Of a DNA stretch of 64,000 nt, positions 35,546-44,426 are shown one piece after another. A model generated the notes under the pieces. That model saw only the letters and a program-made list of their open reading frames with translations, made no database searches and was not told where the DNA came from. Position 1 is the stretch's first letter, and the number at the start of each line of letters is the position of its first letter. A program made the translations under genes and the position numbers. The DNA is from Pseudomonas sp. SID14000 (GTDB lineage Bacteria > Pseudomonadota > Gammaproteobacteria > Pseudomonadales > Pseudomonadaceae). Location: NCBI RefSeq assembly GCF_002165135.1, contig NZ_NFZQ01000015.1:50086-114085 (forward strand). Direction: 5' to 3'.

Positions 35546-36589
35546 TCAGGCCGAGCGGCCAGCGGTGTGGATGGCGACGATATCCGACAGCAGGGCGAAT
35601 GCCGTTTCCACACGTCCCGCCCCCGGGCCGGACACGGTCACAGCGCCCAGCAATTCGGTGTTGAACGCAACCGCATTGGTGGCACCGGAAATACCCGCCA
35701 GAGGGTGGTTGCCAGGTAACAGGCGCGCCTCGACGCTGGCACGCACCGAGCCATCGGTTTCACGGCTGGCACTGCCGATCAGTTTCCAACGCTGGCCCGC
35801 CGCCTGCGCTTGCTGGATAGCGGCGCTATCGAGACTGCTGATGCCGCTGCAGGTAACGTCGCTCACCTGCAAGCAAGCGCCAAGCAGCTCGTTGGCGAGA
35901 ATCACCACTTTCAGGCGCACGTCATACCCCTCCACATCGGCGGTCGGGTCTGCCTCGGCGTAGCCAAGTGCTTGTGCCTGGGCCACCGCATCGGCAAAGC
36001 CAAGCCCCTCTTCCATACGCGTCAACACATAGTTCGAGGTGCCGTTGAGGATGCCCTCGAACCCCACCAGGCCTGCGCCGGCCAACGTCTGGCGCGCCAT
36101 GCGCAGCACCGGAGTACCGCTCATCACAGCGCCTTCGTATTCGAACGACACGCCATTGGCCTTGGCCAAAGCCTTCAGCGCCTGGGCATGCAAGGCAATC
36201 GGCCCCTTGTTGGTAGTGACCACATGCTTGCCCGCTTCCAGCGCCCAGCGGCAGAAGGTTGCCGCCGGTTCACCGTCCTTGGGGTTGGTGAAGGTGGCTT
36301 CGGCGATGATGTCGGCACCGGACTGCTTGATCACCGACTCGTTGAACGCCTCTGCCGAACCCTGAGGGATCTGCGCCAGCGCCCCCTTCTGAGCGGGCAG
36401 AGCAGCCAGCGTGGCCGCATCCAGGCCGTCGCGGTCGATTGCCGAACCCAGGAACAGGTCGGTGACGCCAACGATCTTCAGGCCAAAGCCCAGCTCTTGC
36501 TGCCAGCGCGCATTACGCTCGGCGATCAGTTGGGCCAGGGCACGGTTCACGCCGCCAAAGCCAACGAGTGCGATCTTGTATTCGGTCAT
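35546..36589 (-). CDS. homoserine dehydrogenase lacking the ACT domain
   Basis: The 347-aa protein begins MTEYKIALVGFGGVNRALAQ, with a nucleotide-binding GFGGVNR. TTNKGPIALHAQ carries Lys 128, and GILNGTSNYVLTRM, EADPTADVEGYDVRLK and the final domain follow. Biosynthetic Hom proteins of Pseudomonas are about 430 aa with a C-terminal ACT feedback domain; that is absent, so threonine inhibition is not expected. Context suggests it may run as a homoserine oxidase-direction enzyme to aspartate semialdehyde. It is upstream of aldh and ridA on the same strand. Confidence 0.9.
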   Translation of the reverse strand: MTEYKIALVGFGGVNRALAQLIAERNARWQQELGFGLKIVGVTDLFLGSAIDRDGLDAATLAALPAQKGALAQIPQGSAEAFNESVIKQSGADIIAEATFTNPKDGEPAATFCRWALEAGKHVVTTNKGPIALHAQALKALAKANGVSFEYEGAVMSGTPVLRMARQTLAGAGLVGFEGILNGTSNYVLTRMEEGLGFADAVAQAQALGYAEADPTADVEGYDVRLKVVILANELLGACLQVSDVTCSGISSLDSAAIQQAQAAGQRWKLIGSASRETDGSVRASVEARLLPGNHPLAGISGATNAVAFNTELLGAVTVSGPGAGRVETAFALLSDIVAIHTAGRSA

Positions 36590-36798
36590 GGTTTGCTGTC
36601 CTTTCCAGGCGATTGGTCGATGAGGACAAGCGTAAGAGCCGTGCAATGCCAGTTGAATATGGCAATCCGCTGTATTTACTGGCCAATCTGACCAGTGCCC
36701 GATGCACGCCTGAGCGCTGCCGGAATGCACAACGCCGCCAGGGCGCAGGCCCGGGCGGCGTTGTTGTAGCGAGGGTTACCAAACGGCAAGCGCGCGGC

Positions 36799-37236
36799 TC
36801 AGATCACCGTGGCCAGGACGAACGATGTCACGGTGTTCTCGACCCCCGGCATGGCGGCAATCTCCTTCCATACATGGTGCACCCGTTCCGGGCTGGAAGC
36901 CTCCACGCGCAGCAGCAGGTCAAATTCACCGCTGAGCACTTCACACTGGATCACCTCGGGGATCTGGCGCAACGCATCGAGCACAGCTTCTCCGCGCATG
37001 CGGTCGTAGCGGTAGACGAAGATGACCGCGTTGATCAACGAGGTCGGTCGTCGTCCCTCACCGATGCGCAGGGTATAGCCCTGGATGGCCCCGTCACGCT
37101 CCAGGCGCTCGATGCGCTGGCGTACCGCATTACGCGACAGGTTCACCTTGAGCCCCAGCTCGGCATGGGCAATGCGTGCATTGGCGGTGAGTTCGGCGAG
37201 AATACGCTCGTCCAGGGGGTCGAGGATGCGCTTCAT
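36799..37236 (-). CDS. Lrp/AsnC-family transcriptional regulator
   Basis: The 145-aa protein has the N-terminal helix-turn-helix typical of the family: MKRILDPLDERILAEL, then ARIAHAELGLKVNLSRNAVRQRIERLERDG. A RAM ligand domain follows (VIQCEVLSGEFDLLLRVEA, VWKEIAAMPGVENTVTSFVLA). It overlaps the thrC-like gene by 4 bp and precedes hom by about 210 bp, so it probably senses an amino acid of this pathway and controls the hom-aldh-ridA unit. Confidence 0.93.
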   Translation of the reverse strand: MKRILDPLDERILAELTANARIAHAELGLKVNLSRNAVRQRIERLERDGAIQGYTLRIGEGRRPTSLINAVIFVYRYDRMRGEAVLDALRQIPEVIQCEVLSGEFDLLLRVEASSPERVHHVWKEIAAMPGVENTVTSFVLATVI

Positions 37237-38621
37237 CGGCCTGCCTGCAACCGGGCCAATATCTCATGAACCCCCGCCAGGTCCTCTGGCGCCAGCAGCG
37301 GCCCAGCGCCTGCGGTGCCAACGCCGCTGGCCGGCACCTCGCCGTGCCAGGCCCCCAGCTCCGCCAGCAGCCCGGCGGATTTTTCCGGGGCAAACTGCCC
37401 CAGCGTGACGATAGGCGCACCAATGTTGCGCCGGTGCAGACGCCCGGCGAATGCTCCGGTGGCAGCGTGTGGGTCTACTGCGCAGCCGGTTTCGTGGAAC
37501 AGCGTGACGATTTCTTCGCGGATCAGCGCGTCATCCACGGCATAGGAGTCGAACAGCATGCGCGCATGCAACCACTGGCGGTTGCCGATGCTCAACTCGC
37601 CACAATCCTCGAAGTGCTCCATCAGCGCCCGGGTCGCCCCACCATCGCGGTCATACAGCTCCCAGACGAAACGCTCCAGGTTGGAGAACAGCGAGAAGTC
37701 CATGACCGGCGACAAGGTCTGGCTGGTTGAGCCACGGCTGTAGCGATTGCAGTGGATGAAACGGTGCAAGGCATCGTTGCGGTTGGTGGAGACGATGATC
37801 TGGTTGATCGGCAGGCCCATTTTCTGGGCAATGAACCCTGCGTAGATCTCGGCAAAACTGGCCGTGGGGATGCTGAAACCCACCGGCCGAATCCCCCCAC
37901 CCAGCTGAAGCGCCGCGTGGAAATAGAACACGATCTGCGCCAGCACGCCGACCCAGTTGGTCGAGTTGAAGCTCACGGGAATCACCCCGGGGCATGGCCA
38001 CGCACGCAGCAGCGCCGACACCAGCGACTGGCAGTCGTCAAAGCTGCCGTCCACGACCACGCAGCTTACGCTTTCGGAAGCGGCACTGCGCATCACCGCC
38101 GCCCGATCGGCCGGAGTTCCTGCATTGGGGTACAGCGCCAGCAAGCGTGCCGTAGGGCAATGCCGCAAGGCTTCGATAGCGGCCACCGCCGTATCGCCGT
38201 TGCTGGCACCGACCAGCATGACCCGGTCGCAATCGGGCCCCAGGAAATGACGGATGAGCCGCGCCTGCAACTGCGCGGCAAAATCCTTGGAGGACCGGGT
38301 AGGCCCGTGAAACAACTGCAGGATCCATTCGTTATGGCCAATCTGCTGCAACGGCGCGATGCCACGGTGCTTGAACCCACGGTAGCTGTCGCTGACCAGC
38401 GCCCTGAGGGTCGGCTCATCGAGGGTATCGCCGACAAACGGTGCCATCACCCGCCAGGCCAGTTCGTCGAACGGCAACCACGACCAGCTGGCAATTTCCT
38501 GCTGGCTGAACGTCGGCACCGCGGTCGGCACGTATAGCCCGCCATCGTCGGCCAGCCCGGAAAGCAGCGCCGTGCGAAAATCAACCCGTATCTCGTTGCC
38601 GCGCGTGGATGTGTACTGCAT
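37233..38621 (-). CDS. threonine synthase-like PLP enzyme (paralogue)
   Basis: The 462-aa protein starts MQYTSTRGNEIRVDFRTALLSGLADDGGLYVP, the ThrC-family beginning. PLP Lys 112 lies in FHGPTRSSKDFAAQ (the usual form is GPTxAFKD, so two residues differ), and GASNGDTAVAAIEAL and NSTNWVGVLAQIVFY follow. The canonical reaction is O-phosphohomoserine to threonine. As a second copy next to an ACT-less homoserine dehydrogenase, it may use another gamma-substituted amino acid. It overlaps the Lrp gene and lies 23 bp after the lysR gene. Confidence 0.87.
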   Translation of the reverse strand: MQYTSTRGNEIRVDFRTALLSGLADDGGLYVPTAVPTFSQQEIASWSWLPFDELAWRVMAPFVGDTLDEPTLRALVSDSYRGFKHRGIAPLQQIGHNEWILQLFHGPTRSSKDFAAQLQARLIRHFLGPDCDRVMLVGASNGDTAVAAIEALRHCPTARLLALYPNAGTPADRAAVMRSAASESVSCVVVDGSFDDCQSLVSALLRAWPCPGVIPVSFNSTNWVGVLAQIVFYFHAALQLGGGIRPVGFSIPTASFAEIYAGFIAQKMGLPINQIIVSTNRNDALHRFIHCNRYSRGSTSQTLSPVMDFSLFSNLERFVWELYDRDGGATRALMEHFEDCGELSIGNRQWLHARMLFDSYAVDDALIREEIVTLFHETGCAVDPHAATGAFAGRLHRRNIGAPIVTLGQFAPEKSAGLLAELGAWHGEVPASGVGTAGAGPLLAPEDLAGVHEILARLQAGR

Positions 38622-38644
38622 CGGTGCTCCAGGTAACTATTTGA

Positions 38645-39529
38645 TTAACGGTGGGCCATCGCCACCAACCAGTGGCTGAAGGCCTGGGCATCCGTGGACA
38701 AGGCCTCACCCAGGCCACGTACCAGGTAAAACGACTCGCTCGCCTCGATGCGCTGGGCAAAAGGCGCCACCAGCCGCCCCTCCTGCAGCAAGTCCTCGAC
38801 CAGCGACGAGCGCGCCAGCGCCACCCCAAGCCCCAGTTCCGCCATGCGCAAGGTCGCCACCAGGGTGTCGAACTGCAGGCCGCTGGAGGAGTCGACCTGG
38901 TCGGCGCCAACCCGCTCCAGCCAATAACCCCACCCCTCCTCGTAACCCAGCACATGCAGCAACGGGACGCGGGCCAGGTCGCGCGGCTCGCGCAGCGGGG
39001 AGCCGGCGATCAGCGCAGGCGAGCAGACTGGCACCAGCAGGTCGCGGGTCAGGCGCTGCGCCTCCACACCAGGCCACTGGCCGCTGCCCCAGCGGATCTC
39101 AAGGTCATCCTCGGCATCCAGTTCCTTGACCCACAGGTTGCTGATGTAGCGGATGTCCACCTGCGGGTGCGAACGGCGAAAACCGGCCAGTCGGGGCGCC
39201 AGCCAGAAGTGCAGGAACGACAGGCTGCCGCGCACTTTCAGGGGCCGACGCTGGCGTTGCCCGAAAATTTCATTGGTGCCTACCGCCAGTCGACTTATCG
39301 CATCCTGCACCACCGGCAGGTAGGACTGACCTTCTTCAGTCAACCCCAGCCCCCGGGGCAGGCGCTTGAACAGCGCTACCCCCAACTGGCTCTCCAGATG
39401 GCGGATCTGCTGGCTCACGGCCCCTTGGGTGAGGTGCAGTTCCTCGGCTGCATGGGTGAAGTTCAGGTAACGCGCCGACACTTCGAAGGCTCTGAGCCAG
39501 TTCAAGGGGGGCAAGGTTTTCTGGGTCAT
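38645..39529 (-). CDS. LysR-family regulator (GcvA-like)
   Basis: The 294-aa protein starts MTQKTLPPLNWLRAFEVSARYLNFTHAAEEL. The helix-turn-helix is LTQGAVSQQIRHLESQLGVALFKRLPRGLGLTEEG, the pattern of GcvA-type LysR proteins. The effector domain follows (LSFLHFWLAPRLAGFRRSHP). It sits between mmuP and the thrC-like gene, transcribed with both, and is the likely activator of the permease or PLP genes. Confidence 0.92.
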   Translation of the reverse strand: MTQKTLPPLNWLRAFEVSARYLNFTHAAEELHLTQGAVSQQIRHLESQLGVALFKRLPRGLGLTEEGQSYLPVVQDAISRLAVGTNEIFGQRQRRPLKVRGSLSFLHFWLAPRLAGFRRSHPQVDIRYISNLWVKELDAEDDLEIRWGSGQWPGVEAQRLTRDLLVPVCSPALIAGSPLREPRDLARVPLLHVLGYEEGWGYWLERVGADQVDSSSGLQFDTLVATLRMAELGLGVALARSSLVEDLLQEGRLVAPFAQRIEASESFYLVRGLGEALSTDAQAFSHWLVAMAHR

Positions 39530-39566
39530 CGGCGGTTTCTCGTGGCAACGTTCCGGTGGCCTAGTA

Positions 39567-41015
39567 TCACCCTGCTCTGGCGGCCTCGGAACCTGGCGCG
39601 ACGACGTCCAGCGAGCCTGCTCGGTGGCTGCGGAACTTGCACGTCAACCAATAGGCCAGGTAGCACCAGGCAATGAAGGGCAAGCCGAAGTACAGGGCAA
39701 CGCGCTGGGCAGGGTCGAAGGCAATACCAACGCAGGCCAACACGCAGCAGACGATGGCTGCCAGCGGGACGAACGGGTAGCCGCGTACCCGGAACTTGAG
39801 GTCTTCAAGCTTGCCGCCATTGGCAATGTAATGGCGACGGAAAGCCATCTGGCTGGCGGCGATGCTGATCCACACCACGACCACCGCCAACCCGGAAATG
39901 GACACCAACGCCAGGTAGATGGTGTCGGGGGCAAACACACTGCTCAGTAGTGAAGCCATGCCACCCGCCATGCTCAGGACGATGGCATTGAACGGCGTGC
40001 CACGACGCGACAGTGCCGCATACCGGCGGGGCATGTTGCCTTGGTCGCTGAGGGTCCACAGCATGCGCGCCGCAGCATAAAGCCCGGAATTGGCCGCCGA
40101 CAGCAGCGCAGTGATGATGACGAAGTTCATGATGTCCGCCGCATAGGGGATACCTATCATGGCAAAGACCATCACGAACGGGCTTTCAACCACTCCGGCC
40201 TGTTCACGCGGCAACAAGGTAGCCAATACAAAGATGGTGCCGACGAAGAACAGCGCCAGGCGCAGAACCGTGGTACGGATGGCCTTGGGTACGTTCTTTT
40301 CCGGGTTGCGGGTTTCGCCGGCGGCGATGCCGATCAGCTCGGTGCCCGAGAACGCGAAGGCCACTGCCAGCAGGGTCATGGCGATCGACCAGAAGCCCGT
40401 CGGGAACAGCCCTTCGCGGGTGAAGTTGCCCAGCCCGACACTGTGCGCCTGGGTAATTTCGAAAACACCCAGAATCGCGCCGCCGCCCACCACCAGGAAG
40501 GCAATCACCGCCAGCACCTTGATCAATGACAACCAGAATTCGGTTTCGGCGAACGACCGCACCGAAATGATATTGCTGATGAACACCGCAAACCCGAACA
40601 GCGCACTCCATATCCACACCGGCGTATCGGGGAACCAGCGCACCATCAGGATACCGGCGGCGGTGAACTCCGAGCCGATGGCCACGGTCCAGGTCAGCCA
40701 GTACATCCAGGCCACCATGTAGCCTGTACCGGGCCCGAGGTAACGCGTGGCGTAGCTGCTGAACGAACCGACTTCCGGCATCTGTACCGCCAGTTCGCCA
40801 AGGCACATCATCACCAGGTAGACCATGATCGCGCCGAGGATATAGGCGATGACCGCCCCCAGCGGCCCCGCCTGGTTGACGGTGTAGCCCGACGTCAGGA
40901 ACAGGCCGGTACCGATGACACCGCCCAGCGCCAGCATGACGATATGGCGGGTTTGCATATCCTGCTTGAAGCTATGCGTCGAAGCATTTCTCGTTGTCGT
41001 TGTCTGCAGGGACAT
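39567..41015 (-). CDS. mmuP: APC-family permease, MmuP-like (S-methylmethionine)
   Basis: This 482-aa permease has about 12 membrane helices. From memory the sequence is very close to E. coli MmuP along its length: LALGGVIGTGLFLTSGY, ARYLGPGTGYMVAWMYWLTWTVA, FAFSGTELIGIAAGETRNP, GIPYAADIMNFVIITALLSAA, and CVGIAFDPAQRVALYFGLPF. MmuP imports S-methylmethionine. An mmuM-like gene two positions upstream strengthens the assignment. The gene between them is a PLP gamma-enzyme, unlike the two-gene mmuPM arrangement of E. coli. Confidence 0.85.
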   Translation of the reverse strand: MSLQTTTTRNASTHSFKQDMQTRHIVMLALGGVIGTGLFLTSGYTVNQAGPLGAVIAYILGAIMVYLVMMCLGELAVQMPEVGSFSSYATRYLGPGTGYMVAWMYWLTWTVAIGSEFTAAGILMVRWFPDTPVWIWSALFGFAVFISNIISVRSFAETEFWLSLIKVLAVIAFLVVGGGAILGVFEITQAHSVGLGNFTREGLFPTGFWSIAMTLLAVAFAFSGTELIGIAAGETRNPEKNVPKAIRTTVLRLALFFVGTIFVLATLLPREQAGVVESPFVMVFAMIGIPYAADIMNFVIITALLSAANSGLYAAARMLWTLSDQGNMPRRYAALSRRGTPFNAIVLSMAGGMASLLSSVFAPDTIYLALVSISGLAVVVVWISIAASQMAFRRHYIANGGKLEDLKFRVRGYPFVPLAAIVCCVLACVGIAFDPAQRVALYFGLPFIAWCYLAYWLTCKFRSHRAGSLDVVAPGSEAARAG

Positions 41016-41158
41016 TGTGGTTTACTCATGAAAGTTGGCGGGCAAGGACGTTGCAACGACCTCGTCTTGGCAGAGCGAAGCGAATTGCCTTGCATATTGT
41101 TTTTGTTCGACTTCATGAAGTGGCACCCACCGCAAGGAGCGGGTGCTACGCGCCTGTC

Positions 41159-42430
41159 TCAGGCCTGTGCTTCGGCCAGGCAGGCGTCTTCGTCACCGTG
41201 CAATTCCTTTGCTGCGGCCAACTCCTGGCGTACCGATGCACAGGCCTGTGCCAGGTCTGCCAGCAGGTCCTCGGTGTCTTCAATGCCTACCGAAATGCGC
41301 ACTAGCCCTTCGGAAATGCCCAGGGCCAGCCGTTCTTCGAGGGTGTTTTCCACATGGCTGGTGGTACGCGCCGGGCCATAGATGGTCTCGACCGCGCCCA
41401 GGTTGCCCGCCCGATGGGCGTACTTCAGGCGCGGCAGCAAACGCGCCACGGTTGGCATGCCGCCCTTGAGCACGAAGCTGACGATGGCGCCGAAGCCACG
41501 CATCTGCGCCTTGGCGATCGCATGGCCCGCGTGCTGGGGCAACCCGGGGTAGTTGACCGCTTCAACCAGCGGCTCGGTGGTCAGGTAATGCGCCAGTGCC
41601 TGGGCACTGGCCTGTTGCTGACGCACGCGCAGGGCCAGGGTCTTGATACCACGGATAATCAGGTAGGCAGAAAACGGGTCCAGCGCCGCACCGTTGATCT
41701 CGCGGTAATGGCGTACCTGCGCCATCAACGACTCGGCACCGCACACCACCCCGCCCAACACGTCACCGTGCCCGGACAGGAACTTGGTCGCGCTGTGCAC
41801 CACCACATCCACGCCCAGGGCCAACGGGTTCTGGTTCAACGGCGTGGCGAAGGTATTATCGGCTACCACCACGGCACCGGCCTGCCGGGCAGCAGCGCTC
41901 AGGCGCTGGATGTCCAGTACTTTCAGGGTGGGGTTGGTAGGGGTTTCCAGATACAGCAGGTCACAGCCTGCGGCGATCTCGCGTTCCAGCGCCTCGGTGT
42001 CGAGGGTGTCGCACAGGCAGACTTGCACGCCCATGCGAGGCAGGAATTCTTCAAAAATCTTGTTGGTGCCGCCGTAACTGTCGCGGGTCGACACCACACG
42101 CTTGCCGCTGCTGAGGAAGGTATGCAGCACGGCACTGATGGCAGCCATGCCGCTGCTGAACGCCACCGCCGACTCTGACTGTTCCAGTTCGCACAGCTTC
42201 GCTTCCAGCGTGGCGACCGTAGGGTTGCTCATACGGCTGTAGATGTAGCCCGGCAATTTGCCCAGGGCCACGTCGTACCAGGCATCGATATCGTTATAGC
42301 CGTAGGCGGCGCTGACCACGATCGGGGTCTGGGTGGCGTTATACGGGTGCTGGACCTGCTCCCCGCTCCACACCACACGCGTTCCGATGCCGATCGCTGC
42401 ATTGCCCTCGACTTTTTCGTTGTTGTTCAT
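41159..42430 (-). CDS. cystathionine gamma-synthase/lyase-family PLP enzyme
   Basis: The 423-aa protein of the Cys/Met metabolism PLP family has SRMSNPTVATLEAKLCELE and FSSGMAAISAVLHTFL. The ring-stacking Tyr 119 lies in DSYGGTNKIF, YLETPTNPTLKVLD and the PLP Lys 216 in VHSATKFLSGHGD. Dedicated methionine gamma-lyases have a Cys two residues after that Tyr; here it is Gly, so it is not a classical MdeA. Candidate reactions are gamma-elimination of S-methylmethionine, methionine or cystathionine, giving 2-oxobutyrate, or synthesis in reverse. The ATG giving MNNNEK is preferred over an upstream GTG. Confidence 0.87.
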   Translation of the reverse strand: MNNNEKVEGNAAIGIGTRVVWSGEQVQHPYNATQTPIVVSAAYGYNDIDAWYDVALGKLPGYIYSRMSNPTVATLEAKLCELEQSESAVAFSSGMAAISAVLHTFLSSGKRVVSTRDSYGGTNKIFEEFLPRMGVQVCLCDTLDTEALEREIAAGCDLLYLETPTNPTLKVLDIQRLSAAARQAGAVVVADNTFATPLNQNPLALGVDVVVHSATKFLSGHGDVLGGVVCGAESLMAQVRHYREINGAALDPFSAYLIIRGIKTLALRVRQQQASAQALAHYLTTEPLVEAVNYPGLPQHAGHAIAKAQMRGFGAIVSFVLKGGMPTVARLLPRLKYAHRAGNLGAVETIYGPARTTSHVENTLEERLALGISEGLVRISVGIEDTEDLLADLAQACASVRQELAAAKELHGDEDACLAEAQA

Positions 42431-42600
42431 ATCCGGTTCCCGCACGACTGAGTTATGTACACCGATCCAGAATCGGCCTTCAGTGGACTATAGGGACATG
42501 GCGAGGGACTGAAAAACGATGGAATCCGGGTCTGAGTGGCGTTTTTTTTAATGGCTGGAGACCGGGCGCTCGCAGAAGCCGCCCAGTCTCCCTTCGGGTC

Positions 42601-43500
42601 TCACGCCAAATTGCGTTTCAGCTCAGCGATGTGCTCAGGGCCGATGCCACAGCAACCGCCGACCATGCTGGCCCCACGCTTGCGCCAGTCATTGGCCCAT
42701 ACCAGGTAACCAGGCGGGTCGAGGTCTTCACGCAGCTCGTCAAGGCCATCATTGGCGGTGGCTTCCTTCGGCTGCGGCGGGAAAGCGTTGGCATAGGCAC
42801 CGATGGCAATGTCGGCGTTGTGTCGCGCAATCACCGAGCGCGCCACATCGATTGCAGCGCCAATGACTTCGGGCTGACTGCAGTTGAACATTACAGCGGC
42901 CACACCCAGGCCAACCACGGCCTCGATGGCATCGGCCACCGTCTCGCCGGAGCGCAGGCGAGGTACGACATCGACCTCTTCGTCCTGCAAGGTGAACGAG
43001 ACCCAGAACGGCTTGCCGTCTGCCGGCAAGTGGGCGTGGATGGCCCGCACCTCGGCAACCGAGCTCTGGGTTTCTGCCAGCCACAAATCGACATGGGGAG
43101 CCAGGCCTTCCAGCAGTGGGGACAGCACCTCCTCGACCCGCTCGGGCTGGAACAGGTCCGGGCGATAGGAGCCGAACAGCGGCGGCAACGAACCGGCCAC
43201 CCTGACCGGGTGCGCACCGGTATCGGCGGCATGACGCGCCAACTGGCCTGCGATATTGGCCAGTTGTCGCCCCTCCTTGGCAAAACGTTCCTCGCCGATG
43301 TGGAACGGCACCACCGCATAGCTGTTGCTGGTGATCACCTGCGCACCGGCGGCAATGAACGCTGCGTGCACGCCTACCACCGCCTCGGGCGCCTCGCTCA
43401 GCGCCAACGCCGACCACTCGGGCTGGCGAAACGGCGCCCCACTGCGCTGCAACTCACGGCCCATGCCACCGTCAAGAATCACCATCGCTCGTTGTTTCAT
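42601..43500 (-). CDS. mmuM: homocysteine S-methyltransferase, MmuM-like
   Basis: The 299-aa protein transfers a methyl group from S-methylmethionine to homocysteine, giving two methionines. It shows VILDGGMGRELQRSGAPF and SNSYAVVPFHIG. The zinc ligands are visible as NCSQPE (first Cys) and GGCCGIGPEHI (Cys pair) near the C terminus. It is the first gene of the minus-strand mmuM-PLP enzyme-mmuP run and diverges from an ABC binding-protein gene. An internal ATG (MVILDGG) is an alternative start. Confidence 0.9.
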   Translation of the reverse strand: MKQRAMVILDGGMGRELQRSGAPFRQPEWSALALSEAPEAVVGVHAAFIAAGAQVITSNSYAVVPFHIGEERFAKEGRQLANIAGQLARHAADTGAHPVRVAGSLPPLFGSYRPDLFQPERVEEVLSPLLEGLAPHVDLWLAETQSSVAEVRAIHAHLPADGKPFWVSFTLQDEEVDVVPRLRSGETVADAIEAVVGLGVAAVMFNCSQPEVIGAAIDVARSVIARHNADIAIGAYANAFPPQPKEATANDGLDELREDLDPPGYLVWANDWRKRGASMVGGCCGIGPEHIAELKRNLA

Positions 43501-43604
43501 ATAACTTCTCTAAAGGTTCTTATGAATAAAATTCATTATGTCCAGGGCATATATAACTATTAAATACCCTACCACTCAATTTGCCCAATAAATCAGGTAT
43601 GTAC

Positions 43605-44426
43605 ATGCGATTTTCTACTGTGCTCAGTGCGGGCCTCGTGTTTCTAGCAACTGCTTCCCAGGCCTTTGCCGGCGCCACGCTGGAGCGGGTTGAATCGCGA
43701 AAGGAACTGGTCAACGTGTTGATGGAAAGCTACCCACCGTTTTCTTTCCTCAATGACCAGAACCAACTGGACGGTTTCGACGTGGATGTCGCCAAGGCAG
43801 TTGCGGATAAACTGGGCGTCAAGCTGCGCCTGGAAACGCCATCGTGGGACGTGATCGCCGCTGGCCGCTGGAGCGGCCGCTACGACATCTGCATCTGCTC
43901 GATGACCCCCAGCAAGGCCCGCGCCGAAGTGTTCGACTTCCCGGTGAAGTACTACGCATCGCCTGCGGTGATCGTGGTCAATGCCAAGGATGAGCGTATC
44001 CATGGTGCCAAGGACCTGGAAGGCCGCAAGGTGGGTTTGACCAGTGCATCGAGCTATGAAAGCTACCTGAACAAGAACCTGGTCATCGAAGGCGACGAAG
44101 ACAAGAAGATCGAATACCCCTTCGACTTCGTGCAGATTGCGCCTTACGACACCGACAACGTCGCCTTCCAGGACCTTGGCCTGGGCGCCGGCGTACGCCT
44201 GGACGCAATCCTCACCAACCTGGTGACCGCGCAGCCGCGCCTGGACCAGGACAAGCGCTTCAAGCTGGCCGGCGCCCCGCTGTATGAAGAGCCGAACTCG
44301 GTGGCCATCGAGAAAGGTGACCCCGAGTGGGATGCCAAGGTGCGCCAGGTGTTTGCCGAATTGAAGGCCGATGGCACCCTGGCCAAGCTGTCGCAGAAAT
44401 GGATTGGCGCCGATATCAGCAAATGA
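43605..44426 (+). CDS. polar amino-acid ABC transporter substrate-binding protein
   Basis: The ~273-aa protein has a signal peptide (MRFSTVLSAGLVFLATASQAFA) and the bacterial SBP_3 fold: LVNVLMESYPPFSFLND, QLDGFDVDVAKAVADKLG, WDVIAAGRWSGRYDICICSMT, LEGRKVGLTSASSYESYL. The start at this ATG has an AGG 7 nt upstream; an ATG six bases earlier and a TTG further up are possible. It overlaps the permease start by 4 bp. The ligand is likely a small amino acid of the adjoining pathway. Confidence 0.92.
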   Translation: MRFSTVLSAGLVFLATASQAFAGATLERVESRKELVNVLMESYPPFSFLNDQNQLDGFDVDVAKAVADKLGVKLRLETPSWDVIAAGRWSGRYDICICSMTPSKARAEVFDFPVKYYASPAVIVVNAKDERIHGAKDLEGRKVGLTSASSYESYLNKNLVIEGDEDKKIEYPFDFVQIAPYDTDNVAFQDLGLGAGVRLDAILTNLVTAQPRLDQDKRFKLAGAPLYEEPNSVAIEKGDPEWDAKVRQVFAELKADGTLAKLSQKWIGADISK

